Assembly: GCA_036392935.1 (NCBI GenBank)
Contig: DASVWZ010000026.1
Coordinates: 1 to 40,995, forward strand
DNA from: DASVWZ01 sp036392935
Lineage (GTDB): Bacteria > Acidobacteriota > Terriglobia > Terriglobales > Acidobacteriaceae
Length of the DNA: 40,995 nucleotides
Direction: 5' to 3'
Positions 8,678-17,354 of this stretch are shown in pieces (positions within the stretch are counted from its first letter, which is position 1; the number at the start of each line of letters is the position of its first letter). The position numbers and the translations under genes were made by a program. The notes below the pieces were generated by a model that saw only the letters and a program-made list of their open reading frames with translations, was not told where the DNA came from and ran no database searches.

Positions 8678-9205
8678 CTATTTTCCCTGTATGACGCCGC
8701 AGGCGATGCGGTCCCCGGAGTTGCCGGAAGGATCCGTCTTCATGTCGTCGGCTTTGGCGTGAATCATCAGGGCCGTCCCCCCATTAGAAAATAACGAATG
8801 CTTGTCCGTCCCCCCGTTGAGGTTCACGTCGTTATCCGAGACCGTGGCCTTGGCTTTGCCCTTGGCGTCGACCGTAAAGTTCAGCATGTCGCCGGCGTGA
8901 TGGCCGTCGGGGCTCTGCAAGCCGTGCTTTTTTCCTTCAGGATTGAAGTGCCCCCCGGCAGATTTAAAATCGGGGCCCTCACACTTCGCCGTTTGATGGA
9001 AGTGAATAGCGTGCTCTCCGGGCGGTAAGCCGTGAAGATCGAGTTTGACCTCAACCCCTTGGCCCATCGGCGAAATTTTGGCGGAGCCGACAGGCTTGCC
9101 CTGCGCATCTTGCATGACGACTTTGAGGCTCTTGGCAGCAGCCACCGACACAAACGCACATAGTACAAGGGGCAGGCATACTCTAAACAAATGATTTGTC
9201 TTCAT
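8678..9205 (-). CDS. sodC: Cu/Zn superoxide dismutase, exported
   Basis: Converts superoxide to oxygen and peroxide outside the cytosol. An N-terminal signal peptide (about residues 1-24, ending in SVAAA) precedes the mature beta-barrel. All metal ligands are visible: the histidine pair in EHAIHFHQ, the bridging and zinc histidines in GGHFNP and KKHGL, the aspartate region DGHHAGD, and the last copper histidine in LMIHAKADD. The disulfide cysteines are in AKCEGP and IACGVI. ATG 9205 was chosen because it begins the signal peptide; it lies only 7 bases after a TATAAT box, suggesting a leaderless or very short-leader mRNA. It is followed at once by the DedA gene. Confidence 0.93.
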   Translation of the reverse strand: MKTNHLFRVCLPLVLCAFVSVAAAKSLKVVMQDAQGKPVGSAKISPMGQGVEVKLDLHGLPPGEHAIHFHQTAKCEGPDFKSAGGHFNPEGKKHGLQSPDGHHAGDMLNFTVDAKGKAKATVSDNDVNLNGGTDKHSLFSNGGTALMIHAKADDMKTDPSGNSGDRIACGVIQGK

Positions 9206-9212
9206 AGCGCGG

Positions 9213-9218
9213 ATTATA
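9213..9218 (-). promoter_or_regulatory. -10 box of sodC
   Basis: A perfect TATAAT on the minus strand ends 7 bases before the sodC ATG. No convincing -35 element is present 16-18 bases upstream. If used, transcription would start at or next to the start codon. Confidence 0.4.
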
Positions 9219-9279
9219 CACGCGCCAGCGAGCGCCATGGCCCGAACCTAGCAAAGGACTGCCAACGGTTGAATTCTCG

Positions 9280-10536
9280 CTACGGCGCAACCATGAATAC
9301 AGTTCCGCAGCCAGTGGCACCACAATGGGAGCCGCCATACGGCGTGGTGCCGTAATAATTTCCGCCTTCCTGGAGCAGAGATCCAAAGTAGGGCCCATAG
9401 CCACCGCTGCTTTTATTTTGGAAACTGTAAGTCAGCCATTCCTGCCAGACACCACTCACCTCGTCGATACCGAAGACTGTTCCCCAACTGCCCTTCGTGC
9501 CTCCCGCCGACGTCGTGCCTCTCAGTTTGCCACCATTCAGAACCAATCCGGCATAGGGATTGGCACCATCGCCGGCCTTGCCGAAGTTATGCAGAATCTT
9601 CTCGCTCCAGCTCTTGGAGCCAGCGCTGAGCTCGAAGGCTGTACCTCCCTGGAATGTCCCGCCAGAAACGGTGGTTCCGTACAGGTTCCCCACGCCATCC
9701 ATGATCAAGCCGGCGGCCGGCTGCGTCCCGTCCTGGCCATTCGGCTGGAAACTATAGATCAGGCTCTCATTCCATGCGCTGCCACTGGGCTTGAGTTCAT
9801 AAACCGTTCCGGCTGCATAAGCCCCGCCGCCGAAAGTTGTTCCATAGAGATTTCCCGAGGCGTCGAACATCAATCCTGAATAAGGCCACATGCCATCGGA
9901 GTTGGCTTGGAAGCTATGCAGCACCGTCTCCGTCCACTGTCCTTTTGCTTTTGGCGTCAGCTTGAAAACTATCCCGCATCCGTCGGTGCAGTAACCAGTT
10001 CCCCCTGCAACAGCTGTGCCGTAGAGATTCCCAGAAGAATCGAAGATGACTCCTCCAACCGGAGAGGATCCCTGCGATGCGTGCAGCGCATACAGCAGCC
10101 GCTCCGTCCACTGGCCTTTGCTGTTTTGGCTGAGCTCGAACACAGTGCCCTCGCCGTACCCTCCTCCTGTGTATGTAGTGCCGTAGAGGTTGCCACTGGC
10201 ATCGAAGATGACGCCGGCATAGGGCTCACATCCGTCGCCGTTACCTTTAAAGCTGTACAGGATGGTTTCGCTCCACGAACTCCCGCTGGGAGAAAGCTCA
10301 AACACAGTGCCGCAATTCGAGATCCCGCCTAACGCTGTGGTACCGTAGAGGTTGCCCTGTGCATCAGCGATTAGGCCGGCATAAGGAATTTGGCCATCGC
10401 TGCCGTTGTTGCCGAAGCTATAAACAACTTGTTCGGATGAGGCCGAAGTGGGCACAACCGCGACAAAAATAAGGATGAAAATGAAAGCGGAAATTGCACT
10501 TACAGACCGCGCCCCGCAGGCTGATTTCGGTGGCAT
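9280..10536 (-). CDS. secreted GloVer-repeat protein
   Basis: A 418-residue exported protein: a signal peptide at about 1-33 (hydrophobic ISAFIFILIFVAVVP) followed by some eight to nine tandem units of about 40 residues. Each unit carries a version of the pattern DxxGNLYGTTxxGG...GTVFEL. This is the Gloeobacter/Verrucomicrobia (GloVer) tandem repeat, expected to fold as a beta-propeller-like domain; its function is not established. ATG 10536 has a strong AGGAGG ribosome-binding site 8 bases upstream. It is monocistronic and divergent from aroC. Such proteins are common in acidobacteria and verrucomicrobia, which supports the taxonomic guess. Confidence 0.88.
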   Translation of the reverse strand: MPPKSACGARSVSAISAFIFILIFVAVVPTSASSEQVVYSFGNNGSDGQIPYAGLIADAQGNLYGTTALGGISNCGTVFELSPSGSSWSETILYSFKGNGDGCEPYAGVIFDASGNLYGTTYTGGGYGEGTVFELSQNSKGQWTERLLYALHASQGSSPVGGVIFDSSGNLYGTAVAGGTGYCTDGCGIVFKLTPKAKGQWTETVLHSFQANSDGMWPYSGLMFDASGNLYGTTFGGGAYAAGTVYELKPSGSAWNESLIYSFQPNGQDGTQPAAGLIMDGVGNLYGTTVSGGTFQGGTAFELSAGSKSWSEKILHNFGKAGDGANPYAGLVLNGGKLRGTTSAGGTKGSWGTVFGIDEVSGVWQEWLTYSFQNKSSGGYGPYFGSLLQEGGNYYGTTPYGGSHCGATGCGTVFMVAP

Positions 10537-10791
10537 CGGGAACTACCTCCTAATACACAGAAAATTGGCTAAACCCTTGCGCGACAATCCATTAGGAGAG
10601 TCTCTCGTGTACGACTTAATGAGAAGAAAGTACACTAGCCCCGCGTTGACGGTCAAGGATAAACTTCCTGCTTTTTCGTCAAAAGTTCCAATTCCGGAAA
10701 AATGCATTGTGGAAATCATTCCTCGCCGGCGCTGCGAGTACAATTTCGCCTCGCAAGCACAACCCCATCCATCAGATACAATTCCCCTTCG

Positions 10792-11964
10792 ATGCTTCGT
10801 TACTACACCGCGGGCGAATCACACGGCGAGTCAATTCTTGCCTTTCTGTCCGGCATGCCGGCCGGACTGAAAGTTGACGGCGCATTCCTCGACCGCGAAC
10901 TTTGGCGCCGCCAGCAGGGTTACGGCCGTGGCGGACGAATGAAGATCGAACACGACAGCGCCCACATTCTTTCGGGCGTACGGCACGGTCATACCATCGG
11001 TTCGCCAATTGCGATCGAACTCGAGAATAAAGACTGGAGGAATTGGACCGAATCCCTGCCGGTCGAGCCCGGTGATCCTGCAAAACACAAGCACGTGGCA
11101 TCGCCACGGCCTGGGCATGCAGATCTGGCGGGAGCATTAAAGTACAATTTTCCCGAAGCCCGATATGTGTTGGAACGAGCTTCGGCGCGTGAGTCCGCGG
11201 CACGCGTGGCCATGGGCGCGCTGGCAAAATTATTTCTGCGTGAACTCGGCATGGAAGTGCTAAGTCATGTCGTCGCCGTGGGCCGAGCGACGGTGAAAAG
11301 CGATGTCGCGTGGCCAGCGATTGAAGAGCTTTTTCGGCAGGACACAATCTTGCTGAACTGTGCGGATTCATCGACCGAAGCGCTTATGAAAGAAGAAGTG
11401 GACAGCGTATTGAAGACAGGAGATTCTGTCGGCGGAGTATTTGAGGTCGTCGCGCATGGCGTGCCACCGGGTCTTGGAACCTACGCTCAATGGGATGAAC
11501 GCCTCGACGCGCTATTGGCAGGCGCCGTCATGTCGCTGCAGGCGGTGAAAGCAGTCGAAATTGGCGCGGGCATCGCCGCAGCGTCTTCTCCCGGGTCAGC
11601 CGTGCATGATGAAATTGGACACCAAAAGTCGGCCGGCTTAAGCGGCTTCACACGCAGTCGAAATAATGCCGGCGGCATTGAGGGCGGCGTATCAAACGGA
11701 GAAGAACTTCGCGTGCGCGGATACCTCAAGCCGATTTCGACTCTGCGACGCCCATTGCAATCCGTGGATTTTACGACGCGTGAGCCAGTGAAGGCTGCCT
11801 ACGAGCGGTCGGATGTGTGCGTCGTTCCGGCCGCGGGTGTGGCTGCGGAAGCGATGGTCGCTCTGACGCTGGCGCGGTGCGCGCTGGAAAAATTCGGCGG
11901 AGATTCCATGGTTGAGATCGAAAGAAATTTTCGCGGTTATCTTGAGCAACTGAGAAACTACTAG
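10792..11964 (+). CDS. aroC: chorismate synthase
   Basis: Makes chorismate from 5-enolpyruvylshikimate-3-phosphate, using reduced FMN; last step of the shikimate pathway. Seen: the N-terminal signature YTAGESHGESILAFLSG, the central PRPGHADLAGALKY and ASARESAARVAMGA motifs, and the C-terminal NNAGGIEGGVSNGEEL, which together cover the flavin and substrate site. The length of 390 matches the family. ATG 10792 was chosen because the conserved protein starts at MLRYYTAGESHG; an upstream in-frame ATG at 10702 adds 30 non-conserved residues. It leads the run aroC-def-fmt-rsmB. Confidence 0.97.
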   Translation: MLRYYTAGESHGESILAFLSGMPAGLKVDGAFLDRELWRRQQGYGRGGRMKIEHDSAHILSGVRHGHTIGSPIAIELENKDWRNWTESLPVEPGDPAKHKHVASPRPGHADLAGALKYNFPEARYVLERASARESAARVAMGALAKLFLRELGMEVLSHVVAVGRATVKSDVAWPAIEELFRQDTILLNCADSSTEALMKEEVDSVLKTGDSVGGVFEVVAHGVPPGLGTYAQWDERLDALLAGAVMSLQAVKAVEIGAGIAAASSPGSAVHDEIGHQKSAGLSGFTRSRNNAGGIEGGVSNGEELRVRGYLKPISTLRRPLQSVDFTTREPVKAAYERSDVCVVPAAGVAAEAMVALTLARCALEKFGGDSMVEIERNFRGYLEQLRNY

Positions 11965-11978
11965 CCACTCACAATTCC

Positions 11979-12488
11979 ATGATCTATCCCATCGTAAAGT
12001 TTGGAAACCCGGTGTTAGAAAAACCAGCCGAGCCGGTGACGGTTTTTGACGAAGAATTGAAGAAACTGGTCGAAGACATGTTCGAGTCGATGTACGAAGC
12101 CAAAGGCGTTGGCTTGGCTGCGCCACAAATCGGCATCTCGAAACGCTTGGCCGTTATCGACGTCACCTTCAAAGAAGATCCGCACGCCAAGCTGGTTTTG
12201 GCCAACCCGCAGATCATCCACACCGAAGGCAAGCACCGCCAGCAGGAGGGATGCCTGAGCATTCCGGAGTTTCGCGAACCGGTGACACGGGCAAAGAAAG
12301 TTACCATCCGGGCTCAGGATGTGAACGGAAAATGGTTTGAAAAAACCGGCGAAGATCTGCTCGCTCGCGCATTCTTGCATGAAACCGATCATCTGAACGG
12401 CAAACTCTACATCAGCCACATCAGCGCACTGAAGCGCGATCTGATCAAACGCAGAATCAAGAAGATGATCAAAGCCGGAGAATGGTGA
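11979..12488 (+). CDS. def: peptide deformylase
   Basis: Metalloenzyme that removes the N-formyl group from new proteins. The three family motifs are present: GVGLAAPQIG (motif 1), EGCLSIPE with the metal-binding cysteine (motif 2) and HETDHLNGK, the HExxH-type motif 3 in which Thr replaces the more usual Ile, while both His are kept. 169 residues is normal. It starts 14 bases after aroC and precedes fmt, the enzyme that adds the formyl group; this def-fmt pairing is conserved in many bacteria. Confidence 0.97.
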   Translation: MIYPIVKFGNPVLEKPAEPVTVFDEELKKLVEDMFESMYEAKGVGLAAPQIGISKRLAVIDVTFKEDPHAKLVLANPQIIHTEGKHRQQEGCLSIPEFREPVTRAKKVTIRAQDVNGKWFEKTGEDLLARAFLHETDHLNGKLYISHISALKRDLIKRRIKKMIKAGEW

Positions 12489-12489
12489 G

Positions 12490-12571
12490 AATTGAGTAAT
12501 TTGGTAATTTGTAATTGGGTAATTTGAAAAAGCAACTTGCCCGATTACCCAATTTCACAATTGCTCAATGG
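12490..12571 (+). repeat. large imperfect inverted repeat ahead of fmt
   Basis: Between def and fmt, an array of TAATTTGGTAATTTG and GTAATTGGGTAATTTG units (12490-12526) is followed by their inverse (GATTACCCAATTTCACAATTGCTCAAT, split at 12543-12569). Paired in RNA they make a long interrupted stem whose 3' arm reaches the fmt start codon. It may influence fmt translation or simply be a dispersed repeat. Confidence 0.6.
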
Positions 12572-13506
12572 ATTCTTCTCTCAATCTGGTGTTCTGCGGC
12601 ACGCCCCGCTTTGCCGTGCCCACGCTGGAAGCCTTGGGGATGGCCGGCTTTCGTGTGCAACTGGTTGTTACCCAGCCCGATCGCCCACGCGGGCGGGGGA
12701 TGGAACTGGCCTTTTCAGCGGTAAAGGAATCCGCATTACGACTTGGCTTGCCGGTGATGCAGCCGGAGAAAATCAAGCACAACGAAGACTTCCGCGTGCG
12801 GCTGAGCGACTTGCACCCCGACGCCATCGTCGTTGTCGGCTATGGACGCATTGTTCCACAATGGATGCTTGATATTCCGAGATTCGGGAACATAAATCTT
12901 CACGCCTCAATGCTGCCGAAATATCGCGGCGCAGCACCCATTCAATGGGCGATCGCTCGCGGCGAATCCGTCACCGGCGTCACCACCATGGCGATCGACG
13001 CCGGGCTCGACACCGGTGATATCCTGCTGCAAAAACAAATTGCGATTGAGCCGCAGGATACCTCCGAGACCCTTGGTCCGCGGTTGGCCATGGCAGGTGC
13101 GGACCTGATGATCGAGACCTTGCTCGGTCTCACGGCCGGGAGCGTGCGTCGGACGCAGCAGGACAGCGCAAAAGCAACGCTCGCGCCGATTCTCACCAAA
13201 GAAGATGGACGAATGGATTTTTCGCGGACCGCGCCAGAGAACCTCAACCGTCTGCGCGGTTTTCAGCCATGGCCGGGAGCCTACACGACGTTTCGCGGAA
13301 AGCCGTTAAATGTGTGGCAGGCGCAACCCTCCGACGCGCGCGTGAATGCCGCGGAACTGTTCGTCGATCACGATCGCCTCATCGTGGGATGTGCGCATAA
13401 CACCTCGCTCGAACTTCTGGAAGTCCAGCCCGAGGGCAAAAAGCGCATGCCGGCAAAGGCTTTCATCCAGGGCTACCGGCCAAAAAGCGGAGACAGACTT
13501 GGCTAA
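12568..13506 (+). CDS. fmt: methionyl-tRNA formyltransferase
   Basis: Formylates initiator Met-tRNA using 10-formyltetrahydrofolate. Seen: the N-terminal Rossmann part (LVFCGTPRFAVPTLEAL), TQPDRPRGRGMEL, the folate/catalytic segment with NINLHASMLPKYRGAAPIQW, and IDAGLDTGDILLQ; a C-terminal OB-like tRNA-binding domain begins near residue 205. 312 residues is typical. No clear ribosome-binding site precedes the ATG at 12568; instead the start lies at the foot of a predicted RNA hairpin. Second gene of the def-fmt pair, followed by rsmB 54 bases downstream. Confidence 0.97.
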   Translation: MDSSLNLVFCGTPRFAVPTLEALGMAGFRVQLVVTQPDRPRGRGMELAFSAVKESALRLGLPVMQPEKIKHNEDFRVRLSDLHPDAIVVVGYGRIVPQWMLDIPRFGNINLHASMLPKYRGAAPIQWAIARGESVTGVTTMAIDAGLDTGDILLQKQIAIEPQDTSETLGPRLAMAGADLMIETLLGLTAGSVRRTQQDSAKATLAPILTKEDGRMDFSRTAPENLNRLRGFQPWPGAYTTFRGKPLNVWQAQPSDARVNAAELFVDHDRLIVGCAHNTSLELLEVQPEGKKRMPAKAFIQGYRPKSGDRLG

Positions 13507-13560
13507 AAGCTTTGTGTTCGCGCAAAACCCACCCTTCGCACAAGCTGGGACTGATCGCTG

Positions 13561-14907
13561 ATGCCCATCTCTCCGGCGCGGGTTGCGGCTTTCGAGATCT
13601 TACTTCGCATTGACCGCGAAGACTCCTACGCGTCGGAGCTTCTGCACGCAGCCCGGTACGCGAGGCTTTCCAGTGTCGATCATGGTTTGGCTACAGAACT
13701 GGTCATGGGCGTACTGCGCTGGCGGTCGATACTCGATTCGCATATAGCGTCAGCATCATCACAACAACTTTCACGCCTCGATCTGGAGGTTCTTACAGCC
13801 TTGCGAATCGGTTGTTATCAGTTAATGTTCCTGGATCGCGTCCCACGGCACGCGGCAGTGAACGAAAGCGTCGAACTGGTCAAGCGCGCACGAAAACGAT
13901 CGGCTGCCGCGTTCGCGAACGCTGTCTTGCGAAAGCTGGCCAAGGTCACAATACAGCCACCGGACATCGGTGTGGCGGAGAGACCCACGGAACTGGCCGC
14001 GGCATCGGCTCATCCTGCGTGGCTTGTGGATCGATGGATTTCCGCCTATGGTTTCGAGCGTACTCGCGAGCTTTGCGAATATGATCGCCAGACTCCAGTC
14101 ACCGCGCTCAGAGTTCCCAGCTCTGAAATAGAACGGGAACTAGCCAGCGAAGGCATCACGCTCGAACCCGGAAGCCTGCTGGCGACATCACGCCGCGTAA
14201 TATCGGGCGACGTCACCAAAACAAAAGGCTTCCGCGCCGGCCAAGTCACGATTCAAGACGAAGGCTCTCAGTTGGTGGGCCTTCTCGTCGGCCAGGGCAA
14301 CCGTATTTTGGATGGCTGCGCCGCTCCAGGTGGAAAGACCCGCATTATGGCGCAACAGAATCCCGGTGCCACAGTGGTTGCGGCAGAACTGCACCCTCAC
14401 CGGGCGCGCCTTATGCGAGACCTGGTTCGGGAAAAGAACGTCTGCGTCATCGTCTCCGATATACGAAAGCTTCCGTTCGTGGCGGACTTTGACCGCGTCC
14501 TGATCGATGCACCTTGCTCCGGCACCGGCACGCTGGCGCACAATCCCGAGATCAAGTGGCGGATAGAAAAGGAAAAACAGAAAGACGCCCATCTGAGTAA
14601 GTTGCAAACGCTTCAGATCGACATTCTCAAGTCGGCAATGCGCCACGTCGCCCCGCGCGGCAGAATCGTTTATTCCACCTGTTCGCTCGAGCCGGAAGAA
14701 AATGAACAGGTCATCGACAAGGCCGCAGAGGGCGAGTCTATCTTTCGCGTGATCAACTGCAGGGATGAACTGCAACGTCTCGCTGCGGAAAGACTGCTCA
14801 TCTGGCCGGATCTCGACTCGCTCATCAGCGGGCCTTACTTGAGAACCATCCCCGGCGTTCACCCCTGCGATGGCTTCTTCGCCGCGATCTTGGAACGAAC
14901 GATCTAG
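13561..14907 (+). CDS. rsmB: 16S rRNA (cytosine-967-C5)-methyltransferase
   Basis: Adds m5C to 16S rRNA (C967 in E. coli numbering). The N-terminal 140 residues form a NusB-like RNA-binding domain (ARVAAFEILLRIDREDSYAS). The C-terminal two thirds is the RsmB/Nop2 SAM domain: ILDGCAAPGGKTRIMA for SAM, DAPCSGTGTLAHNPEIKWR with the first active-site cysteine, and YSTCSLEPEENE with the catalytic one. The length of 448 is typical. It follows fmt, as in many bacteria (def-fmt-rsmB), and ends just before the convergent zinc-ribbon gene. Confidence 0.95.
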   Translation: MPISPARVAAFEILLRIDREDSYASELLHAARYARLSSVDHGLATELVMGVLRWRSILDSHIASASSQQLSRLDLEVLTALRIGCYQLMFLDRVPRHAAVNESVELVKRARKRSAAAFANAVLRKLAKVTIQPPDIGVAERPTELAAASAHPAWLVDRWISAYGFERTRELCEYDRQTPVTALRVPSSEIERELASEGITLEPGSLLATSRRVISGDVTKTKGFRAGQVTIQDEGSQLVGLLVGQGNRILDGCAAPGGKTRIMAQQNPGATVVAAELHPHRARLMRDLVREKNVCVIVSDIRKLPFVADFDRVLIDAPCSGTGTLAHNPEIKWRIEKEKQKDAHLSKLQTLQIDILKSAMRHVAPRGRIVYSTCSLEPEENEQVIDKAAEGESIFRVINCRDELQRLAAERLLIWPDLDSLISGPYLRTIPGVHPCDGFFAAILERTI

Positions 14908-14910
14908 AGC

Positions 14911-15147
14911 TCAGTCGAGATCGCCCATGGCGCACGCGCCCGGGCCGCGCGGATCGCCGCAACTGCCGCAAGCCCCAGCCGAGCTTCCAGCCGTAGCCGA
15001 ACCGCCCTTGGCTGATACTGCAAATACGGAAAGCTGCGGCGCGAGCTTCTTGCTATGGCACTTCGGGCACTCCGCTTTGTCGCGGCCAAATACCAGCGCC
15101 TCAAATTCGTGATCGCATTCTTTGCAGATGTACTCAAAAATTGGCAT
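14911..15147 (-). CDS. FmdB-type zinc ribbon protein
   Basis: A 78-residue protein starting with MPIFEYICKECDHEFEAL and AECPKCHSKKL, that is, two CxxC knuckles forming the zinc ribbon typical of the FmdB/CxxC_CXXC_SSSS family. The rest is a Gly/Ala/Ser-rich tail with a further cluster CGSCGDPRGPGACAMGD. Relatives were first linked to regulation of formamidase/amidase genes, but most have no proven role. Convergent with rsmB (3-base gap). Conserved start and motif make it a real gene. Confidence 0.85.
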   Translation of the reverse strand: MPIFEYICKECDHEFEALVFGRDKAECPKCHSKKLAPQLSVFAVSAKGGSATAGSSAGACGSCGDPRGPGACAMGDLD

Positions 15148-15210
15148 GGCAACTCCAAATATTTTCTAAGCATTATTTAAAATCAAGCAGTGCGGACTCC
15201 GCAAACCGAA

Positions 15211-16185
15211 ATGACCTTTGTCCCTCGCCGCTTCCTCAACGGCGGACACCGGCAGACGCTCGCAAGTTTCTTCCTGCAGCGCCGTATTGATTTGCCGGCC
15301 AGTGAGAAGCGTCTCGTCGAAGTCGAGCCTGGCGTAAGAGTGCTGTGCCATTGCCATTGGCAGGCTGACCGTCGAAACGCGCTGACCGTAATCGTGGTCC
15401 ACGGGCTTGAGGGATCGAGCGATTCCTCCTACATGGAAGGCATCGCTGCGAAAGGTCATGCTCTGGGAATGAACGTAATTCGATTCAACCAGCGCAACTG
15501 CGGAGGCACCGATTCGCTCTCTCCCACGCTCTACCATTCCGGCCGCTCGCAAGACATTGCCCGCGCGGTCGAACACTTCATCGAGCACGACCAGATCTCG
15601 CGTTTCGCGCTGGCCGGTTTTTCCATGGGCGGCAACCTCGTCATGAAGCTGGCTGGCGAGTGGGGGAGCTACGGTCCAGATCGATTTCGTGCCGTAGTGG
15701 GCGTCTGCCCGGCACTGGATTTGGCCGCATCGGCCGACGCTCTCCATCTGCCGCACAACCGCCTGTACGAAGTTTATTTCTTATGGAAGCTGCGGCGACG
15801 GCTGTTGGCGAAAGCGCGGCACTTCCCCGAAACGTTCGATCCCGCACGCCTGCAGGGCGTCAAAACCCTTCGCGATTTCGACGACAAAGTCACGGCGTTT
15901 TACTCAGGATTTGCCGGCGCCTCGGATTACTACGCTCGCGCCGCGGCCGCCAACGTCATCGATCGGATCGCGGTTCCAGCGCTGATCCTGCACGCCGCCA
16001 ACGATCCTTTCATTCGTCTTCAGCCCGAAACCCGGTCGAAGATCCATGCCAACCCCAACATTCAGTTTGAAGAAACCCAAGACGGAGGGCACTGTTCGTT
16101 TCTGGCTGCGCCCAAAAACGGCGACGACGGACGCTGGGCGGAGAATCGGGTGCTGGAATTTCTTCGAAGATTTCAGCAATGCTAA
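15211..16185 (+). CDS. YheT-like alpha/beta hydrolase
   Basis: Predicted cytosolic alpha/beta-fold hydrolase of the YheT/AB-hydrolase-4 type; substrate unknown. Seen: NGGHRQTLASFF near the start (family hallmark), the oxyanion region VVHGLEGSSDSSY, the nucleophile elbow GFSMGGN, the acidic residue in AANDPFIRL and the catalytic His in DGGHCSFLA. About 324 residues, normal for the family. ATG 15211 was preferred; GTG 15190 in the same frame is an alternative, and neither has a good ribosome-binding site. The tail overlaps the convergent MCE gene by 4 bp. Confidence 0.9.
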   Translation: MTFVPRRFLNGGHRQTLASFFLQRRIDLPASEKRLVEVEPGVRVLCHCHWQADRRNALTVIVVHGLEGSSDSSYMEGIAAKGHALGMNVIRFNQRNCGGTDSLSPTLYHSGRSQDIARAVEHFIEHDQISRFALAGFSMGGNLVMKLAGEWGSYGPDRFRAVVGVCPALDLAASADALHLPHNRLYEVYFLWKLRRRLLAKARHFPETFDPARLQGVKTLRDFDDKVTAFYSGFAGASDYYARAAAANVIDRIAVPALILHAANDPFIRLQPETRSKIHANPNIQFEETQDGGHCSFLAAPKNGDDGRWAENRVLEFLRRFQQC

Positions 16186-17261
16186 AAGATTTTCAGGCGG
16201 ATCACCAGATACTTCTTCGGATCCTGCCGCACTGCCTGGATCAGTTGACGCGCCTCGACAATCGTTGCATTCGAGTTGTCATACAACGCAGGATCCTTCA
16301 GGAATTTTCCCGCAGTGCCTTGACCGGCCTGAAGATCAGTCGAGATTTCGGAGAGCTTGCTCATGGTATTGCGCAATTTGTCGGCAAACTCCTGATCATT
16401 CATCAGCATTCCGACCGTACCTTTGCCGGAGTTCACCTTGTCGGTAATCTGGTTCACGCTGCCAATGGCTTTGTTGGCATTGTCGTAAAGCGCGGGATCT
16501 TTCAGCAGTTTGCCCGCCGAGCCTTTGCCCGCATTCAGGTCGTCGATGATCGCATTGAGCTTGGTGATTGTTCCGTTCGCATTGTTGTAAAGTTCATCGC
16601 TGGTGAGCAGTTTCCCCAGGCTGCCTTTACCATTGCTCACGTCGTTGGCTAGCGCCTGAAATTCGCCGAGCGTCGTGTTCAACCGGTTATAAAGCGTAGG
16701 ATCGTAAATCAGCGCGCCAAACGAACCTTGTCCGCTTTCCACGAACGCCAATATCCGATCGACGCGCTTTTCCAGCGAATCCAGATTCTGCAGCGTGCTC
16801 TGGCTGGCGCGCACAACATCCTGAATCTGCGGCGTGTCCTGCGTTGCCAGCACGTCGCCGCTTGCCGCCTCCGGCCCGTGCGCTTGCGAACTGTTAATAT
16901 CGATGTAGGTCTCGCCCAGCACACCCGCCGTGGCGAGCATGGTCACAGAATCCTTGCGCAGGTTCGCCTTGTATTTGGTGATGACCTTCATGGTCACTTG
17001 CACCGGCGTCAGTTTGCGTGAGGGCTCGGAAACCACGTGAATCCCGGTGACATTGCCGATGTCCACTCCCTGCAGACGCACTGGCGCTCCCACAGTCAGA
17101 CCGCCCGCGTTATCAAAATATGAGATCAGGATGATCTTCGGCGTAAAAATGCCGCCCGTGCCGCTCATCAGCAGAATCAGCACGCCCAGCGTGACGCTGG
17201 CCGAGATGACCACGATTCCCACCTTCAGTTGAGACCACTTCAACTGTTGTTGGCTAGGCAC
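16182..17261 (-). CDS. MCE/MlaD-family lipid-transport protein
   Basis: A 359-residue membrane-anchored periplasmic protein. One N-terminal helix (about 12-33) is followed by the MCE domain (SYFDNAGGLTVGAPVRLQGVDIG, to about residue 120), the lipid-binding module of Mla-type transporters. The C-terminal half is a helical needle-like region with four to five repeats of the type GKGSxGKLLxDPxLYxNxN, each roughly 38 residues. It starts at GTG 17261 with GGAG 6 bases upstream. The partner permease and ATPase (MlaE, MlaF) are not nearby, so it acts with components encoded elsewhere. Confidence 0.9.
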   Translation of the reverse strand: MPSQQQLKWSQLKVGIVVISASVTLGVLILLMSGTGGIFTPKIILISYFDNAGGLTVGAPVRLQGVDIGNVTGIHVVSEPSRKLTPVQVTMKVITKYKANLRKDSVTMLATAGVLGETYIDINSSQAHGPEAASGDVLATQDTPQIQDVVRASQSTLQNLDSLEKRVDRILAFVESGQGSFGALIYDPTLYNRLNTTLGEFQALANDVSNGKGSLGKLLTSDELYNNANGTITKLNAIIDDLNAGKGSAGKLLKDPALYDNANKAIGSVNQITDKVNSGKGTVGMLMNDQEFADKLRNTMSKLSEISTDLQAGQGTAGKFLKDPALYDNSNATIVEARQLIQAVRQDPKKYLVIRLKIF

Positions 17262-17354
17262 CGGCTCTCCATACGAGTGTTGTCGGAAGCATGGTTCGAG
17301 TGGTCAAGCGTAAGCGATGAATGCATCATAGCAGACCAATTGCAACTCGCACGA

